64,000 bases of DNA from Morchella semilibera (taxonomy: Eukaryota; Ascomycota; Pezizomycetes; Pezizales; Morchellaceae), in assembly GCA_009192285.1 (NCBI GenBank), contig WBVU01000004.1, positions 124,001-188,000 on the forward strand. The letters run 5' to 3'. Positions 11,550 through 23,359 of this stretch are shown one piece after another (the first letter of the stretch is position 1; every line of letters begins with the position of its first letter). The notes beneath the pieces were generated by a model. That model was not told the DNA's origin, did no database searches, and saw nothing but the letters and a program-made list of their open reading frames with translations. The position numbers and the translations under genes are program-made.

Positions 11550-12169
11550 ATAGTATGATCTTGCTAAAGATGAGTTGCCCGCCTGACACAGCTCCGCCCA
11601 TCCCCGGATACTATGGTTTCTTGGCCAATAGGGCTCTTCCCATACTTCCACGTGCACAGTAATTTTTTACCCCACGCTGTAGACAGTGGTCGTGGTACAC
11701 CCGTAGTACATGTAAATGTTTAATATGTAGCTTAATTTCGGAGATTTAGAATGAGGTCTTAACACTATAAGCGATAGGCCAGTTACGACCACATACCTGT
11801 GCTACGCGGGGGACAACTGGGCCGAGAAAAGAAGAAAAAAGGTCTGACCTAAACCGTCAATATTCTTTGGTAATAGATTTATACCATTTGGGTTCTCGTC
11901 TCTTAGCTAGGTAGCAAAACCCCCACTATTTGCAGGGTAAGGGTTTCTCTTTTAGACGGGAATAGAGTGGGATATGGTGGGCCTCGCTATAGCCACAAAC
12001 TGTAGAAGTGTTCAGTTACATACTACCGCCTTAAACGGAAGAAACAAACTCACCTTCAAGAAGAAGGTGAGAAAACTACACCGTTCTGTGGTGCCCTCAG
12101 GACTGAACTGGCTACGTCACGTCAGAGGCCCAGCTGCATACGTATATACCAGGTCGAATCCTCGACGTG

Positions 12170-12203
12170 ACCTTGGCGTTAAAATATTTCTATATTAGCA
12201 CCA
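12170..12203 (-). pseudogene. tRNA-Ile gene fragment, including its intron
   Basis: On the minus strand these 34 bases match the anticodon arm, intron and variable region of the tRNA-Ile gene (10956-10989) with one mismatch. A T-arm-like GATTCGACC lies just beyond (about 12151-12163). The acceptor stem and D-arm are missing. Because the intron is present, the copy came from genomic DNA or unspliced precursor, not mature tRNA. Confidence 0.75.
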
Positions 12204-13165
12204 GTAAAGTAAACCCATTATATAATTTATATTTATTTTTGTTAACCCGATTGTCAAACTGCTAGACTCTGCTCATCATTGGTCGCAATTGTTGGGATTG
12301 TCCGAATGCAGGGTCTTCAATCCTTACTGGGGCTTGGTGGCGGCAACCGCAACCACTAAATACATATGTACCTCCCTTAGTTTAGGGGTTAGGTCTCACA
12401 TACTGTCCTCAGCTGGGTTTTAGGATCGATCCCTCACGACTAAGCCAATTGGTGATATCCGTGGCGCCTATATAAAACACAGTGCGTCCATGGTTGGGTA
12501 TTGATAGGTGCAGCTGTCGATAGCCGGGGTTTCGGGAATAAACGTCGTCGCGTAAAATATATACCGTGATTCTTTTACATACATCGTATGACGTGACCAT
12601 CTCTTAATACTGGGCGTACCAGCATGCTATAGAGCAATGATAACTACAATTGTTTATTATTATTCACAATGATACTTATAGGTATTGAAATCTCATTAGG
12701 TTTTAATAAAGGATAGTATCTTTTAGCACAGGTTAGAGTTAATTATATTCGTCTAATACCATAATTCTTCATCGTGCTATATATTGCCTGTTAGAGGGGC
12801 TGAGGGTGCTAATAGTCACGTACATGTACATGCGCCTATGAAGTCTTTAAGGTGTTGATGTTTTATATATCTCGGATCTCATATCCTGTACGTGCTCATA
12901 AGTAAGTACTTGTGGATCTGCATGTACTTTCAGATTGCGCGTTCCCGCTGCACCAAAGAAAGTACACATCTGCTAGCTAGGCGTTAACTGAAATTCGTCC
13001 TAACGTTTGGGGCGATATAAAGAGCCTGCATCTATTTTAGGCGGGGCCAATCACAGTCGTCAGGGGGGCACTAGAACAATTAAGCGCCTAAGACATTAAG
13101 AGATCGACAATGTTAAAAAAGTCAAACAGGCGATTCTACTGGAACGACGCTTGAAGGTTCTATTC

Positions 13166-13173
13166 TATATAAG
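13166..13173 (+). promoter_or_regulatory. TATA box of Fig1-like gene
   Basis: TATATAAG, 252 bp upstream of the chosen ATG, followed by a CT-rich leader. Confidence 0.5.
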
Positions 13174-13424
13174 CTGTGTGTGATTCCCATTTACCCCCGA
13201 AAGTAATTCTATTCAGTATCTCGTCAGTGCAGTTACGTTCTATCGAACTGGTTTCGCCTTCACGTTCTTCTTTTCGTTTTGTTTTCCTTTCTTCAATTCA
13301 TTTCTTCCTAATTTACAGCAGGATCTGTTCTTTGATAAACGTACAAACCTTTTTCACTTTTCATACATATCTTCATTAACGAATCCATACTTTTTGTTTT
13401 CTGCTTTAACATAAACCCTTCACG

Positions 13425-14508
13425 ATGTTTTCACTTCAACGATTCGGCTTTGGACAGTTTACCAGTAAGGACCGCATCCCGCTAATTTCTTCCAGCTGAT
13501 TTACTAATGCACCGCATAGAACCTGTCCTCCTATTCTCCTTGGTCGTTCTCACTATCTCAACCGTCTTCACAACTTTCATCCTCTGCGGTACAACCTCGC
13601 CCGCCCTCCGAAAGTTCTATCTTATCTCTCTCTCCTATAATGACTCTTCCACCACCACCGATGTCCTCAACGGTCTTGACAAACTCGACGGTTTTCTCTC
13701 ATCAAATAAGAATGATACCGCCACATTCAGCCTCATCCGTGTTGGCTACCGCGGTCTTTGCGTAGACCACTCCGAGGGATGGGACTGCGCGAGGACAGCG
13801 GCGGATCTTGAGAGGATTGCTGGTGATCTTGGTGGGGATCCGTTGGATCTCATGGCGATTGCGGATATTTACAGGAGCAGGATCAGCTTTTCGCTTCCTG
13901 TATGGGTGGCTGTTATTGCTATGGCGGTGGGCTGGTTGAACCTGGCCGCAGCCTGTATTCCGGTAATACCGATCCCGGGTTTGACAAAAAAGATTGCTGC
14001 TGCTGGATGCGCTGTTGGGACAGTGGCCCTCTTGGGGTCTATGGTTTTGCAGCAGGTCACTTCGTAAGTTTATCCCGATACTGATCATTGAACCCCACTA
14101 ACACATCCCAGTGGTGCCGTCTCAACACTAGTCCAGAAGATGGGCCTTAACACTGTCGAAGTCAAGATTGGTGGAGCCAATGTCGGATTCGGCTGGGCTG
14201 CCTTCGCACTCTCCCTTCTTGCGACCATCGCAGTCTGCGCTATCGTCTTTGCCGAATGGGGTGTTGCAATTGCACAGGCAAAGGCAATGGAGAAGGGCGA
14301 TTACTTGGTTGGGAAGGCCACAGGCGGCAGAGTCGCTATGAGTGATTTTACGCCGGTGAGTGACCCGGAGAATGGGCCTAAGAAGCCGGAGGGAACCCAG
14401 CCAAGCCTGGGAACTAGCACCTTGAGGGGTCAAGTTGGCGAGAAGGTTTTCGATTATGGGAAGCAGGCAGCTTTGGGTGCCTTTCAGAGCAGGATGGGGA
14501 AGCGGTGA
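13425..14508 (+). CDS. Fig1-like four-TM membrane protein (mating/Ca2+ regulator family)
   Basis: Exons 13425-13464, 13520-14063 and 14112-14508; 326 residues. The upstream ATG at 13425 is preferred over the one at 13507. The first exon has a GTAAGG donor, a TTTACTAAT branch site and an ATAG acceptor, and joins in frame to give a short head before the first TM segment (VLLFSLVVLTISTVF). The long extracellular loop carries the Fig1 signature-like VGYRGLCV, with a second Cys in GWDC. TM2 is near WVAVIAMAVGW, TM3 near IAAAGCAVGTVALLG, and TM4 in FGWAAFALSLLATIAVCAIVF. The tail is cytosolic and hydrophilic. Fig1 proteins act in low-affinity calcium uptake and cell fusion during mating. The family call rests on topology and the loop motif, so a related claudin-like protein is possible. 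Confidence 0.78.
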
Positions 14509-16085
14509 GTCGGTTTTAGGATCCATGGGCAAGGGAGGGTGAAGACATAAGGTCCTATAACTTTGGTTTTGCTGTTTTCTCTGTTACTTTTTTTTATTCT
14601 TTTTTCTGTCTATGATATAGCTGCTATATTAGCACCGTTAGCATATAATAAATTTCCAGTAATTCTCAATCTAGCTGTCCCGTGCCCCAGTAATACCGTG
14701 GACTTTCCAATAATCGCCCGCTATAAGAAAGCTCCGGTGGGTGGATATGTGTTGTGTTAGTGGCAGGTTCTCTAACCAGAGCAGAGATCGAGTTATCTAG
14801 ACGGGTAGAGAGTCTTTATGGCCATTGCATCGGTGTAGCTTGTAGCGCTGAATTGATAATATAGAGTTAGTATAGAGTAAACCGTTACAACTTCTAAGAT
14901 TGAGTATCTTCGAGTGCTTACGTGTTGGCCAAGAAGAAGGGACTGCCAACGACCAGTAAGGAATTGTTATGTAGGTCACTTTCGGAACTCGGGGAAGTGG
15001 GCCAAGAACATCTCATAAGACCCAAACAATAGTTTTCATTACTCGCATTCTTATTTGGTAGCTGACGTCGTAAAGAGTATATCTGCGAATATGTAAGATA
15101 GGCGGAGGGGTTGCAGTCGATACCATAATACATACTACATGTATGTATCTCGCTATCACTTGCCTCGGAATAGGGTTAGTAATTAAGCGACAAGAATATC
15201 TCCGAAATGTCTAACAAATTCTATGATCAGTAGTGGATTCAGTAGAACGCAAAGGTACCGATTCTTGTCTATTGCAGCTGCAAGAGTATCTACCGTAATT
15301 AGCACACGTGGCGGCCAAAGAGTGAGATTAGTTATGTAGGGACTGTACCTACTACGTACTACATATAAACCTCCCCCCCTCCCACTCCCACTCCCACTCC
15401 ACTCCCCTCACCCCATGTCTCTTCCAGTTGACATCATTTTATTCTCCTCCTCCCCAATGCACATACCTCCAGGTGGCCCGTGCTTGAAATATCCCACACA
15501 TTTTGATCCTGTCTCGCGGACACGTAAGAAGAACCTGGGGATTGAAGTGTCTTGATCTCTGGAAACGAGGTTGCATCACAGTAACACTCTATCCAGCAGT
15601 TAAAGACAACCGCGTGTCAAATGGAAGATACAACTGTATGTACATGTATGTATGTATGACGCGTGTCTGGTTCCTTCCTCATGCAATCTAAGAAGATCTT
15701 TTAACTAACGACGAGTCAAGAGATTCCAAACTCCCAAGCCAAAGACTCCCCGCATCACTCGGAATCACTCAGAGCGCTGGGACTTGGGAAAGTGGGCTTA
15801 GCAGATTTCCTAAAATAGGTTACGGCACCTTTTATCCGGCTGCAGAAACAAGCATTTGAACAGTTTGCACCAATTGTTGACTCATCTCATTAGTATATGT
15901 GTAACAGCAGGAGAGCGCAGAGAAAAGCCATAAAACCGAAAGTAGTCGGTATTTATGCAAGTAGCTGTCTCCCCCCCGATGGAGAAGGAGTCGCAAGATA
16001 CATCTTCAACCAGCTCGTATATCCAAGTCACGTAAAGCTCCTTCAACATTCGCAGCACTGAGCAAATTAATTCAAAACTATTAAA
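14509..16085. other. intergenic interval
   Basis: No supported gene. It has CCCACT-type short tandem repeats at about 15378-15403, a bipartite-motif variant at 15755-15771, and TACATGTA near 15137 and 15642. Confidence 0.5.
15755..15771 (+). promoter_or_regulatory. bipartite motif variant (TCACT-N5-TCACTCA)
   Basis: TCACT CGGAA TCACTCA. The left half-site is itself part of a TCACTCG heptamer at 15755-15761, so this is a 10-bp tandem of the TCACTC unit. The last base deviates (A for G). Confidence 0.4.
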
Positions 16086-17870
16086 ATGCCTACCCATGAG
16101 AAAACTGTTACAAGTATCAGAGAGCGTATACAGACGCTTCAGTTAGAAGAGGTCTCTCGTCATGCCCCACGATACGGCTCGACCCCTCCTCCAGCCTCTT
16201 CCGCGACAAAAGGAACTCCACGACTACCTCCTAGGCCGCCAGCACGTCCTACAAGCACTACGATTACTACTACTACTAGGATAACTACTACTACTAGTTT
16301 TTCTGTTAAAGCTACGAGCTCGGGGGACGCCAAGAAGTCAGCACCTCCACTTCCCCGGCGGAAGACCAGTAGATCCTCACTGGCAGAAAGTGCCACCTCG
16401 GTTGCAAGCACCAGTTCAAATAATAGCAGTGCTGGAAGTGTATCAAGCACCCGTGCGCTCCCACCTGTCTATACTGGGAAAGAATCATTGCCAGTTCAGT
16501 TCCCCGATAAAAAGACCACAAATACTCCGTTGCCCCCCAAACGTGTGAATAGCTTACCAGCGCCTCGAGCAACACCACCGCTACCCACACGTAGGGCTAC
16601 TATAGCCATCCAGGAGGGTTCCAAAAGCAACTCTAGTGAAGCTACTGTTGTCCCGAGGCGGTTACCACCACTGCCGGTCCGCAGTGTTGCTCCTCCTATT
16701 TCAACTAGACCTCCGCTGCCGGCGTCACATACGGACTCTACAATTGGGTCTAATCCACCTCCAATTCCTCGTTCTACGAGACCTCCTCCCACCCCTGCTT
16801 CTAGTCGCCCTTCCCCAGGCCAATCTTCTAAATCCCACGTAGCATCCTCATTGCCATGCCTCATATGTTACGACTTTTCGGGCCCTGATCGTCATGCCTC
16901 ACTTCCACAATTTCAACGCTCTCAAGTCCAATCCCTCCAAGCTCTCGCAGGAGCACTAACCTCACCATTTCCAAGTGCTCTTGAAAAGGCCCGTGTAATA
17001 TTTACATGGCTTCACCATAATATATCCTACGACGTGCGTTCCCTACTTGCAGGAAATATCCCTGACCAATCCCCCAGCTCAATTATACGAACCGGTCTCT
17101 CTGTCTGCGCTGGCTATTCAAACCTCTTTGAAGCTCTATGTACCTATAGCGGTGTTCCATGTGTAGTCGTGACGGGCCATGGTAAAGGCTTTGGCTACAC
17201 CGAGCCAGGCCCAGGTAGACCATTACCGTCCTTCGACTCTAATCATGCCTGGAACGCTGTGAAGCTCGCAGAAAACCACTGGCATCTCATAGATGCATGC
17301 TGGGGAGCTGGTCACCGCGGATCAAACAACGAATACCAAAAGGAGTTCGCTCCTGAGCACTTTATTTCCCCACCTAGCGTATTTGGAAGAAAACACTTCC
17401 CTCAGAACCCAGTTTTCCAGTACAGGGAAGATGGACGCACCATTGGTTGGGAAGAGTATCTTTCGACTCCAGAGCCCCCGAAGCTCTATAAACAATTCAC
17501 AGATTTATTCAACTTCAGCAAGGAGACCGTCTCACCACCAACCAAACACCTCCAAGCCGGTACACGGACCCGCTTTGCGGTCTCATTACCATGCCAGCAT
17601 CTCCCGGTAATTAAGAAAGAGGACGAATATGTCCTATTTCTGAATGTGGGCAACGATTTTGACGTGAAGAACTTTTACCTGATGCAGCCTGACGGGACAG
17701 GGCGGGGATACGTGTGTGATGTCGTAGTCCCACGAAATACAAAAGTGACCTTGTACTACCCGAACAAGTTTGATGGAAGGCCTGGGAAGGGGCTGGGTAG
17801 GGAGTATTTTTTGAAAAAGGTGGGGAAATGTGGGTGGAGCTGGAGCTATGTTGCAGAGTGGACGAGCTAG
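16086..17870 (+). CDS. Transglutaminase-like (Cyk3/KY-type) protein with Pro-rich N-terminus
   Basis: Single exon, 594 residues, ATG in TTAAAATGCC context. Residues ~40-265 are Pro/Ser/Thr-rich with many PxxP and PPLP blocks, likely SH3-binding. A transglutaminase/KY-type fold follows (about 280-420). Its expected catalytic triad can be read as Cys341 (TGLSVCAGYS), His387 (SNHAWNAV) and Asp403 (HLIDACWG). The C-terminal ~170 residues form a second conserved region. In fungi this architecture is typical of Cyk3-like cytokinesis proteins, which act at the actomyosin ring and septum. Unlike classical Cyk3, no N-terminal SH3 domain is visible here. Whether the triad is catalytically used is unknown. 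Confidence 0.85.
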   Translation: MPTHEKTVTSIRERIQTLQLEEVSRHAPRYGSTPPPASSATKGTPRLPPRPPARPTSTTITTTTRITTTTSFSVKATSSGDAKKSAPPLPRRKTSRSSLAESATSVASTSSNNSSAGSVSSTRALPPVYTGKESLPVQFPDKKTTNTPLPPKRVNSLPAPRATPPLPTRRATIAIQEGSKSNSSEATVVPRRLPPLPVRSVAPPISTRPPLPASHTDSTIGSNPPPIPRSTRPPPTPASSRPSPGQSSKSHVASSLPCLICYDFSGPDRHASLPQFQRSQVQSLQALAGALTSPFPSALEKARVIFTWLHHNISYDVRSLLAGNIPDQSPSSIIRTGLSVCAGYSNLFEALCTYSGVPCVVVTGHGKGFGYTEPGPGRPLPSFDSNHAWNAVKLAENHWHLIDACWGAGHRGSNNEYQKEFAPEHFISPPSVFGRKHFPQNPVFQYREDGRTIGWEEYLSTPEPPKLYKQFTDLFNFSKETVSPPTKHLQAGTRTRFAVSLPCQHLPVIKKEDEYVLFLNVGNDFDVKNFYLMQPDGTGRGYVCDVVVPRNTKVTLYYPNKFDGRPGKGLGREYFLKKVGKCGWSWSYVAEWTS

Positions 17871-18026
17871 GTGTATACACTACTATGGTTGGCTATATAT
17901 CTACAATTGGATTAGGCGTTAGGTTTGGGACCGGAATTTAACCTATAGAGTGGAGTATATATATAAGATACATTTTATAAATTAATTTTCGTTGGTTGAA
18001 TATGTTGTATTTAAAAATTATTTTAT

Positions 18027-18043
18027 TCATGATATATCACTCG
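18027..18043 (+). promoter_or_regulatory. bipartite motif (TCATG-N5-TCACTCG)
   Basis: TCATG ATATA TCACTCG, a full match, 157 bp past the stop of the Cyk3-like gene. Confidence 0.55.
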
Positions 18044-18365
18044 TCTTTTGTGGGTTTGTCTCCCGGTTGATTGATTGATTGATACTTCATACATGATTTG
18101 TCTCCGGTTATTAAGGCTATTAAATGCTGGCCTCTTATTTTATAATCCCACAAACACCAGCCATGAGCTTTATTCTACACTTTATCAAGCTTATTACATG
18201 GATAACCCATTACTCGGGTTCTTTGCTGGCTATGGCTGCAAATCACTCGTTAATATATCCCTGACGTCGTTGGAATGTTCACCGCCGGCCAAGAAGGTCC
18301 CGGCTTTGTTTTATCCCTTTATTGCGCTGTATCTGCACTTCCAAGTTATATGCATCTTACTACTT

Positions 18366-18650
18366 ACATACAGCCACTCATCAAAAGTGTTCGTGATTCG
18401 GATTTAATATGACATGTCCGGCCCAAGTCAGTTATCAAACTGTGCATTGAATTGTCCAAAATCCCAAGCCACCAGTAGTTAATGGAGGCTAAAATCAATA
18501 TTAGATCTTCATGGTGTTTTTACTCTCTGTTATCAGGTTTCTATAATTTTATAGATACATTTGAGTTCTTTGATACAACTCTGTAAGCCACATTGAGCAC
18601 TGACCATCTTATATATGAATCACGAACACTTTTGAAGAGTGGCTGTATGT
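18366..18650. repeat. long terminal-type inverted repeat (MITE-like)
   Basis: Arms 18366-18399 and 18617-18650 are inverted copies, 33 of 34 bases matching (core CAAAAGTGTTCGTGATTC), around a ~217-bp spacer. Similarity continues weakly inward and outward. No coding capacity; it could be a MITE or a fold-back element. No target-site duplication was identified. Confidence 0.65.
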
Positions 18651-18916
18651 GCTTATACTTGGGACGTAAAGTGTAGAAGATATACCTCGCACCAAGAAGC
18701 CTGTCCAGGAGGATGGGAGTCTAGTAGAGTTATTAATGGACGGGGGATCTGGCTACATGCAATGTATATATGCACGCGCGCGCCTCAGCCTGAAAAGTCA
18801 AACCTTTGGGAAACGAAAAGAAAAAGAATAAAGGCTGGCAAGAAATAAAAAAGAATGATAAATACACAAAACCAAAACACCATAAAAGAACCAAAAGAGA
18901 GAGAGAAAAAAACCAT

Positions 18917-21239
18917 CTAATCCAAAAACTTCAACTCATTCCTCGACCTCCCATAAAGCTTATACCAAATAAGCGATCCAATGTCACCCCTTTTTACCTC
19001 TGCATAGCCGTTGCCGGCTGCTAGAGCGGTGGTGTTCTTGGGGGTGGGCTTGCTCTTATACTTTACTGTCCTAGCCCGCTTGTGGAGGGGAAGATTAGCG
19101 GGGTCCTCGATATCGCCGAGATGCTCCGCACCGTTCCACGCAACATCTTTGGCGGCGTTCCACATGACCCCTGGGCGCTTTACCATTTCCGCTGTGTACG
19201 AGAGACGGTACTCGGCGGGGTCATAGATGAACTCGATGGGGAGATCTTGGTCGTCCTTCCGCCAGGAGTTTCGGAGGTTGACGGAGGCGTCGATGGTGGC
19301 TAGTTTCATTACACTGGGGATGTAATCCAGGGCTTCGGTTTCGCCGTCGAGGAGAGTGTAGGCCCAGGCGGCGATATCGTCGAATGTGATGTCCTGGCTA
19401 CCTTTTGTTCCGCCTACGGCCTGCATGGGGCCGCTCTGGGGTCGGCCGCCAAAGGCGACAGAGCGGACGCCTTGTTGAGACATTGCTTCTGCGAATACTG
19501 CGCAGGTGCTGGCGCACAAACCGGACGAGACCTATCGTTCAATATGTTAGTTATCGGATGTATATAGTATGACACGATGTTGGGGGGTACCATTATCATG
19601 TTCTCAGTTTTGAACGGCTGTGGCCCTGAATACGATGCAGGTAGAGCGCTCCCGCCCTTCTTCTCGCCGTTCCTCTCCGCTAGGTCGGGCCTTGCAACTC
19701 CCGTAAAACAATCCCCATCACTATGCACCGGCCCTAAAAATTCCTGGTAACTCGAGAAATCACTCCCGTCCATTCTTCGGTAATGTCCCAGGTCCCAGAA
19801 GGTCCGATTGGGGTCGATATTAGATGTAAGCATAGCCTGCAGCGCCGGGTTCCACCGCATATTTGTGCCAAAGTAATGGTCTGCTGATGGGAAGAACTGC
19901 ATAGCGGCGTCGTTGCCTAGAGCCATTGTCCCGCCGCCATTTCCGGTGATATCGATGATGATTTTGGGGATCTTGTTATCTTTGAGGTAGGAGATTGCTT
20001 TGGAGATGAAGTTGGAGAAGGATACAAGTGTTTTAGAGGACTTGAAGTCTCGGATTACAAGAACTCCAGTTTTGCTGTCAAGAATGAAGAGCTCAATTAC
20101 GTTGTCTGAGAATGACATGACAGGCTTGAGGGTTTTATCGGCGGAGCGCTTCCAAAGGGGCTGTTGGTGAGATGATAACGCGCTTTGTTTAGTCTCGAGT
20201 TCAGAAGCAGTCTCAGCTTCATCTTTAGGTCCGAGCATACCGGAATACAGAGTGCGGACTTTCTCAACCTCCTTATCGGTACGGATGCAGACGTTCGAGT
20301 AGAAGGTATCCGTCGAATCGAAAGAGTTCCTTGGGACCAATAATCTGGAGCGCCTATAAATGGGGGTCAATGCCTGAGATCCCAACAGGGAGCCCTCTAT
20401 AAACTCACCACTCCACTTTAGTTGATGTTCCGTTCGCCCAGGTCAACTCAATTTCTTGCCCATCCCATGTATATCTCCTTGCAAACAACCCGCCTACATA
20501 ATCACTTCCCGAAGCGTGTACCATCAACTGATTCCACCTTGCATCAGGGTCAATCCAACTTAGCTCTGGATGCGCATTTGCCATCTCCATCAAGTATTCC
20601 ACCGCATCCTCTCCATTAATCTTAGTGATTCTATCCCGCACCTCCCAGTTTTTATCTACCCTCTCCACTGCATGAATCTCCGGGATACTACTTGGGGTGT
20701 CAGACACAGCAATGACTGGGAAGTCGTGTTCGAAAGTGAAGGCGCCATAACACTTTGTCATGAAGCGGACATGAGTGTCACGGAATCGGCTGAAGATGTC
20801 GAATAGGTCTGCATTGAAGAAGTGCTCGCTCTCATAATCATTACGCCGCGCTTTGGACTCAATCTTGGAGAGTGTTTTGTTGAGATCGAAAGGACGGAGC
20901 TCAAGCTCAGGCGTGGGAGGGGAGAGGAAGTATGTTTGAGCTGAGTAAAATTGAAGAAATAGGCGGATCTGCTGGATGGTATCCAGAGCCTCCTTTTGAT
21001 GGAAGGGAACGCTGGTGAGGCAATCATATGCTAGTTGGTGTGGAATTGAATGTGAGGCTAGGAAAAAGGAAGTTAGAGGATTCATTAATTGCCATAAATG
21101 ATAGAGGGATGTAATTACATGTAGCGTTGATTGCTTTTATGGCCTTTGTACAAGCATCATCAGAATTTGATGAAGATTGCAGGGAGAAAGATGAGAAAAA
21201 CACCAGAGCAACCCCGAGGGCTGTTTGAGTATACTTCAT
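18917..21239 (-). CDS. Secreted peptidase S41 family protein
   Basis: Exons in gene order 21239-21119, 21057-20409, 20353-19591 and 19531-18917; 715 residues. All three introns are 55-61 nt with good acceptors (CCTAG, TATAG, GATAG). The N-terminus is a signal peptide (hydrophobic stretch ALGVALVFFSSFS). A PDZ-like region lies in the middle of exon 2 (DRITKINGEDAVEYL). The S41/tail-specific-protease core has the strand IIIDITGNGGG (about residues 388-399) and the nucleophile region VSSGLCASTC (512-521). Fungal S41 members of this size are secreted or vacuolar serine endopeptidases, and one is known from a RiPP (ustiloxin) cluster. Here there is no cluster context, so a general extracellular proteolytic role is the safest inference. 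N-glycosylation sequons (NAT, NGT) fit secretion. Confidence 0.9.
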
Positions 21240-21273
21240 TTTTTGTATAGGGAGTAAAAAACGGATGATGAAG

Positions 21274-21280
21274 CTTTATA
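21274..21280 (-). promoter_or_regulatory. TATA box of S41 gene
   Basis: TATAAAG on the minus strand, about 35 bp before the ATG. This implies a very short leader, so the assignment is tentative. Confidence 0.35.
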
Positions 21281-22274
21281 CAAACTAGGAATTTTCAATA
21301 ACAGACTTTTCGATAAGTACATGTAGAAGACCCGATCTACTTATATTAATTATCTGATTGTTCCCCTCCAACACCATTCCGGAGCCCGATTGGGTGAGGC
21401 AAAACCATTCGCTCCGAGACGTCCACGCCTCAATCCACCGTGCATGCCCAAACTTAAGCACCTACCTGGGTATCTTGTTACCTTTCAGCCCCATTGCACC
21501 TGTGAGGCACAACAATTTGGCTTCGTTTAAACTGCATCTTTGGAATGTAATTAAGCTACTTTTGGTATTCATTAGCCCGCTCGCTCGGCTTATTATAAGG
21601 TGGGGTAATAAGATCGCTGAAAGAGGAAGCCTAGATAAGACGTTGGAATGTGATGTGCAATAAAACCTGCACTCTAGCAGCTGAAGTAGACATACATGTA
21701 ACTGAGACAATGTACCTATATCGAGAAAGGTTTCACAATAATTCTTTGCCCGTCATTCATTCGAGTCTAGGTTCCGGGGACGACGCGGTAGGTGTAAACA
21801 ACACCCCTTCATTAAGGCGTTCTGACGCTATCATTTACTATATATTTCAACCAAGCATGATATTCCCCAAGCTATATCTATTTTTGCCTCCGTGCGGCTG
21901 ATGTGAAGCCCGGTGAGGCGCAAGGTTAGGTCCGTTGGAGGCTTTTCGGATGATGCGGCCGCAGTTCTTGAGGCTGGTATTTGGTTATTATCCGTGCAAG
22001 CTTGAGTTTCATATGACAGACCTTGGGTAACGCTTCCTTGAGCTGTTCGTGAGCAAATTCTTCTGGAGGTGTTGCCTATTGCTACTAATCCTCTTGGCCT
22101 TAGAAAGAAAACGCGCCAAGACCACCAAACCACGGGCTTTGTGAGATAACCAAGATCCTTGTTCTCGCCAAAGCATCATTCAGCCCTATTTCAACCCCGA
22201 AAAGGAGGTACCTCCGTTTTCTGACTCGCTGTGGTCGGACAAGGCCTACTCTCTCCAGTCCTGTATATTATTAC

Positions 22275-22291
22275 TCACGGAAAATCACTCG
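22275..22291 (+). promoter_or_regulatory. bipartite motif (TCACG-N5-TCACTCG)
   Basis: TCACG GAAAA TCACTCG, a full match. It nearly repeats the site at 22995. Confidence 0.55.
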
Positions 22292-22994
22292 CATTATTTC
22301 AAAGCGTGAAGAAGAGTGAGAAGAGGGTTAATAGCTATGCTGACCTGTGATGTTGATCTGGTGGTAACTCTTATTATGTTGTCGATAGCGTAAACTATGA
22401 TTATTGGGGCGTGTTTGATCGGTATCAAGGTGATTTGGTTATGAAGGTTGGTTTGATTGATGGGAGTGGTTGGGTGAGAATAAGACCATGCAATGTCATA
22501 CACTAGGTCCTTGGCTTTCTTATAGCCTGCCTCCGCCCTGCGTAGCGGCTATGAAGCGAGACCTTAGCGAAAAAGATCTCTTGGCAACTCCCTTCAGTAT
22601 GGGCGAGAGAGACTGGCGAATATCTAGAGGCTGATTTGTTTCAGCTCACCACCGGCACCACTACCACCCGCTCAAACTACCTTCCTTTCTGGATCCTCGC
22701 CGTCTAGTTGATATATCGGTACCCCAAATTATAGCTGAAGAGCTCCTTTTATCATCCTTCTTGGCCCCCGGGCTTCACCCTGGGGGTTCGTTCAGAGGGT
22801 TTTCTATTGGCTAAGAATTTCTCTCGCCCATTCTTAGAGGGGGAGGGGCTGAGATACTCCGTGATTAAAGATCAGCTATTGTGGGCCGAGTTACTAATAC
22901 TTACTTATGTATTTTTACGTGGGTCTTTACACTCCCTCACCATAAATAAACCTATTAATCTAGATCTTTCATCATGCATATAGCTACTCCTTCA

Positions 22995-23011
22995 TCACGG
23001 AACATCACTCG
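22995..23011 (+). promoter_or_regulatory. bipartite motif (TCACG-N5-TCACTCG)
   Basis: TCACG GAACA TCACTCG, a full match, followed by CAT as at the 22275 site. Confidence 0.55.
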
Positions 23012-23359
23012 CATATATATTCTTTACTAATCACGTTGGTTTTCGACTTCTGGGGCGTGGGAAAACCATAGTTATATTTATTACGCTTGGAAGCCTAGTT
23101 ATAATACCTGGGAGCACCGTTTGGTAAACAAATAAATGCTTGGCTGTTTTATATGGGAAATAAGATACCTATTTTTGTACCCAAGTCAGTTATATCAATC
23201 AAGTCTCGTACTTCGTACTGTCCACCTGTTTCCCCACAAGATCAAATCTTAAAAATCACTTCTACGATTTCTCGGCCTATACTTCGATTCTTTCGTGTAT
23301 TCAAGAATGTTTAGACAACATGAAATCCCTTCATTACGTATGCGTGCACTTCCCCCTTA

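Larger units (their letters stand above)
11016..13165. other. intergenic interval
   Basis: No supported protein gene. It contains one bipartite motif (11533-11549), the tRNA-Ile-derived fragment (12170-12203), and TACATGTA palindromes near 11425, 11708 and 12819. Confidence 0.5.
17871..18916. other. intergenic interval with inverted repeat
   Basis: Between a plus-strand and a minus-strand gene (convergent 3' ends). It holds a GATT tetranucleotide tract (18067-18082), a bipartite motif (18027-18043), a single TCACTCG (18243-18249) and the long inverted repeat at 18366-18650. A 110-codon frame at 18075-18407 overlaps the inverted-repeat arm and shows no domain. Confidence 0.5.
21281..23359. 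other. intergenic interval with two near-identical motif sites
   Basis: No supported gene. It holds two bipartite motifs with the same CACGGAA core (22275 and 22995) and TACATGTA near 21318 and 21692. Confidence 0.5.

Noticed and set aside
18075-18407. 110-codon frame downstream of the Cyk3-like gene
   Set aside because: Overlaps an inverted-repeat arm, no recognisable domain, no leader signals.
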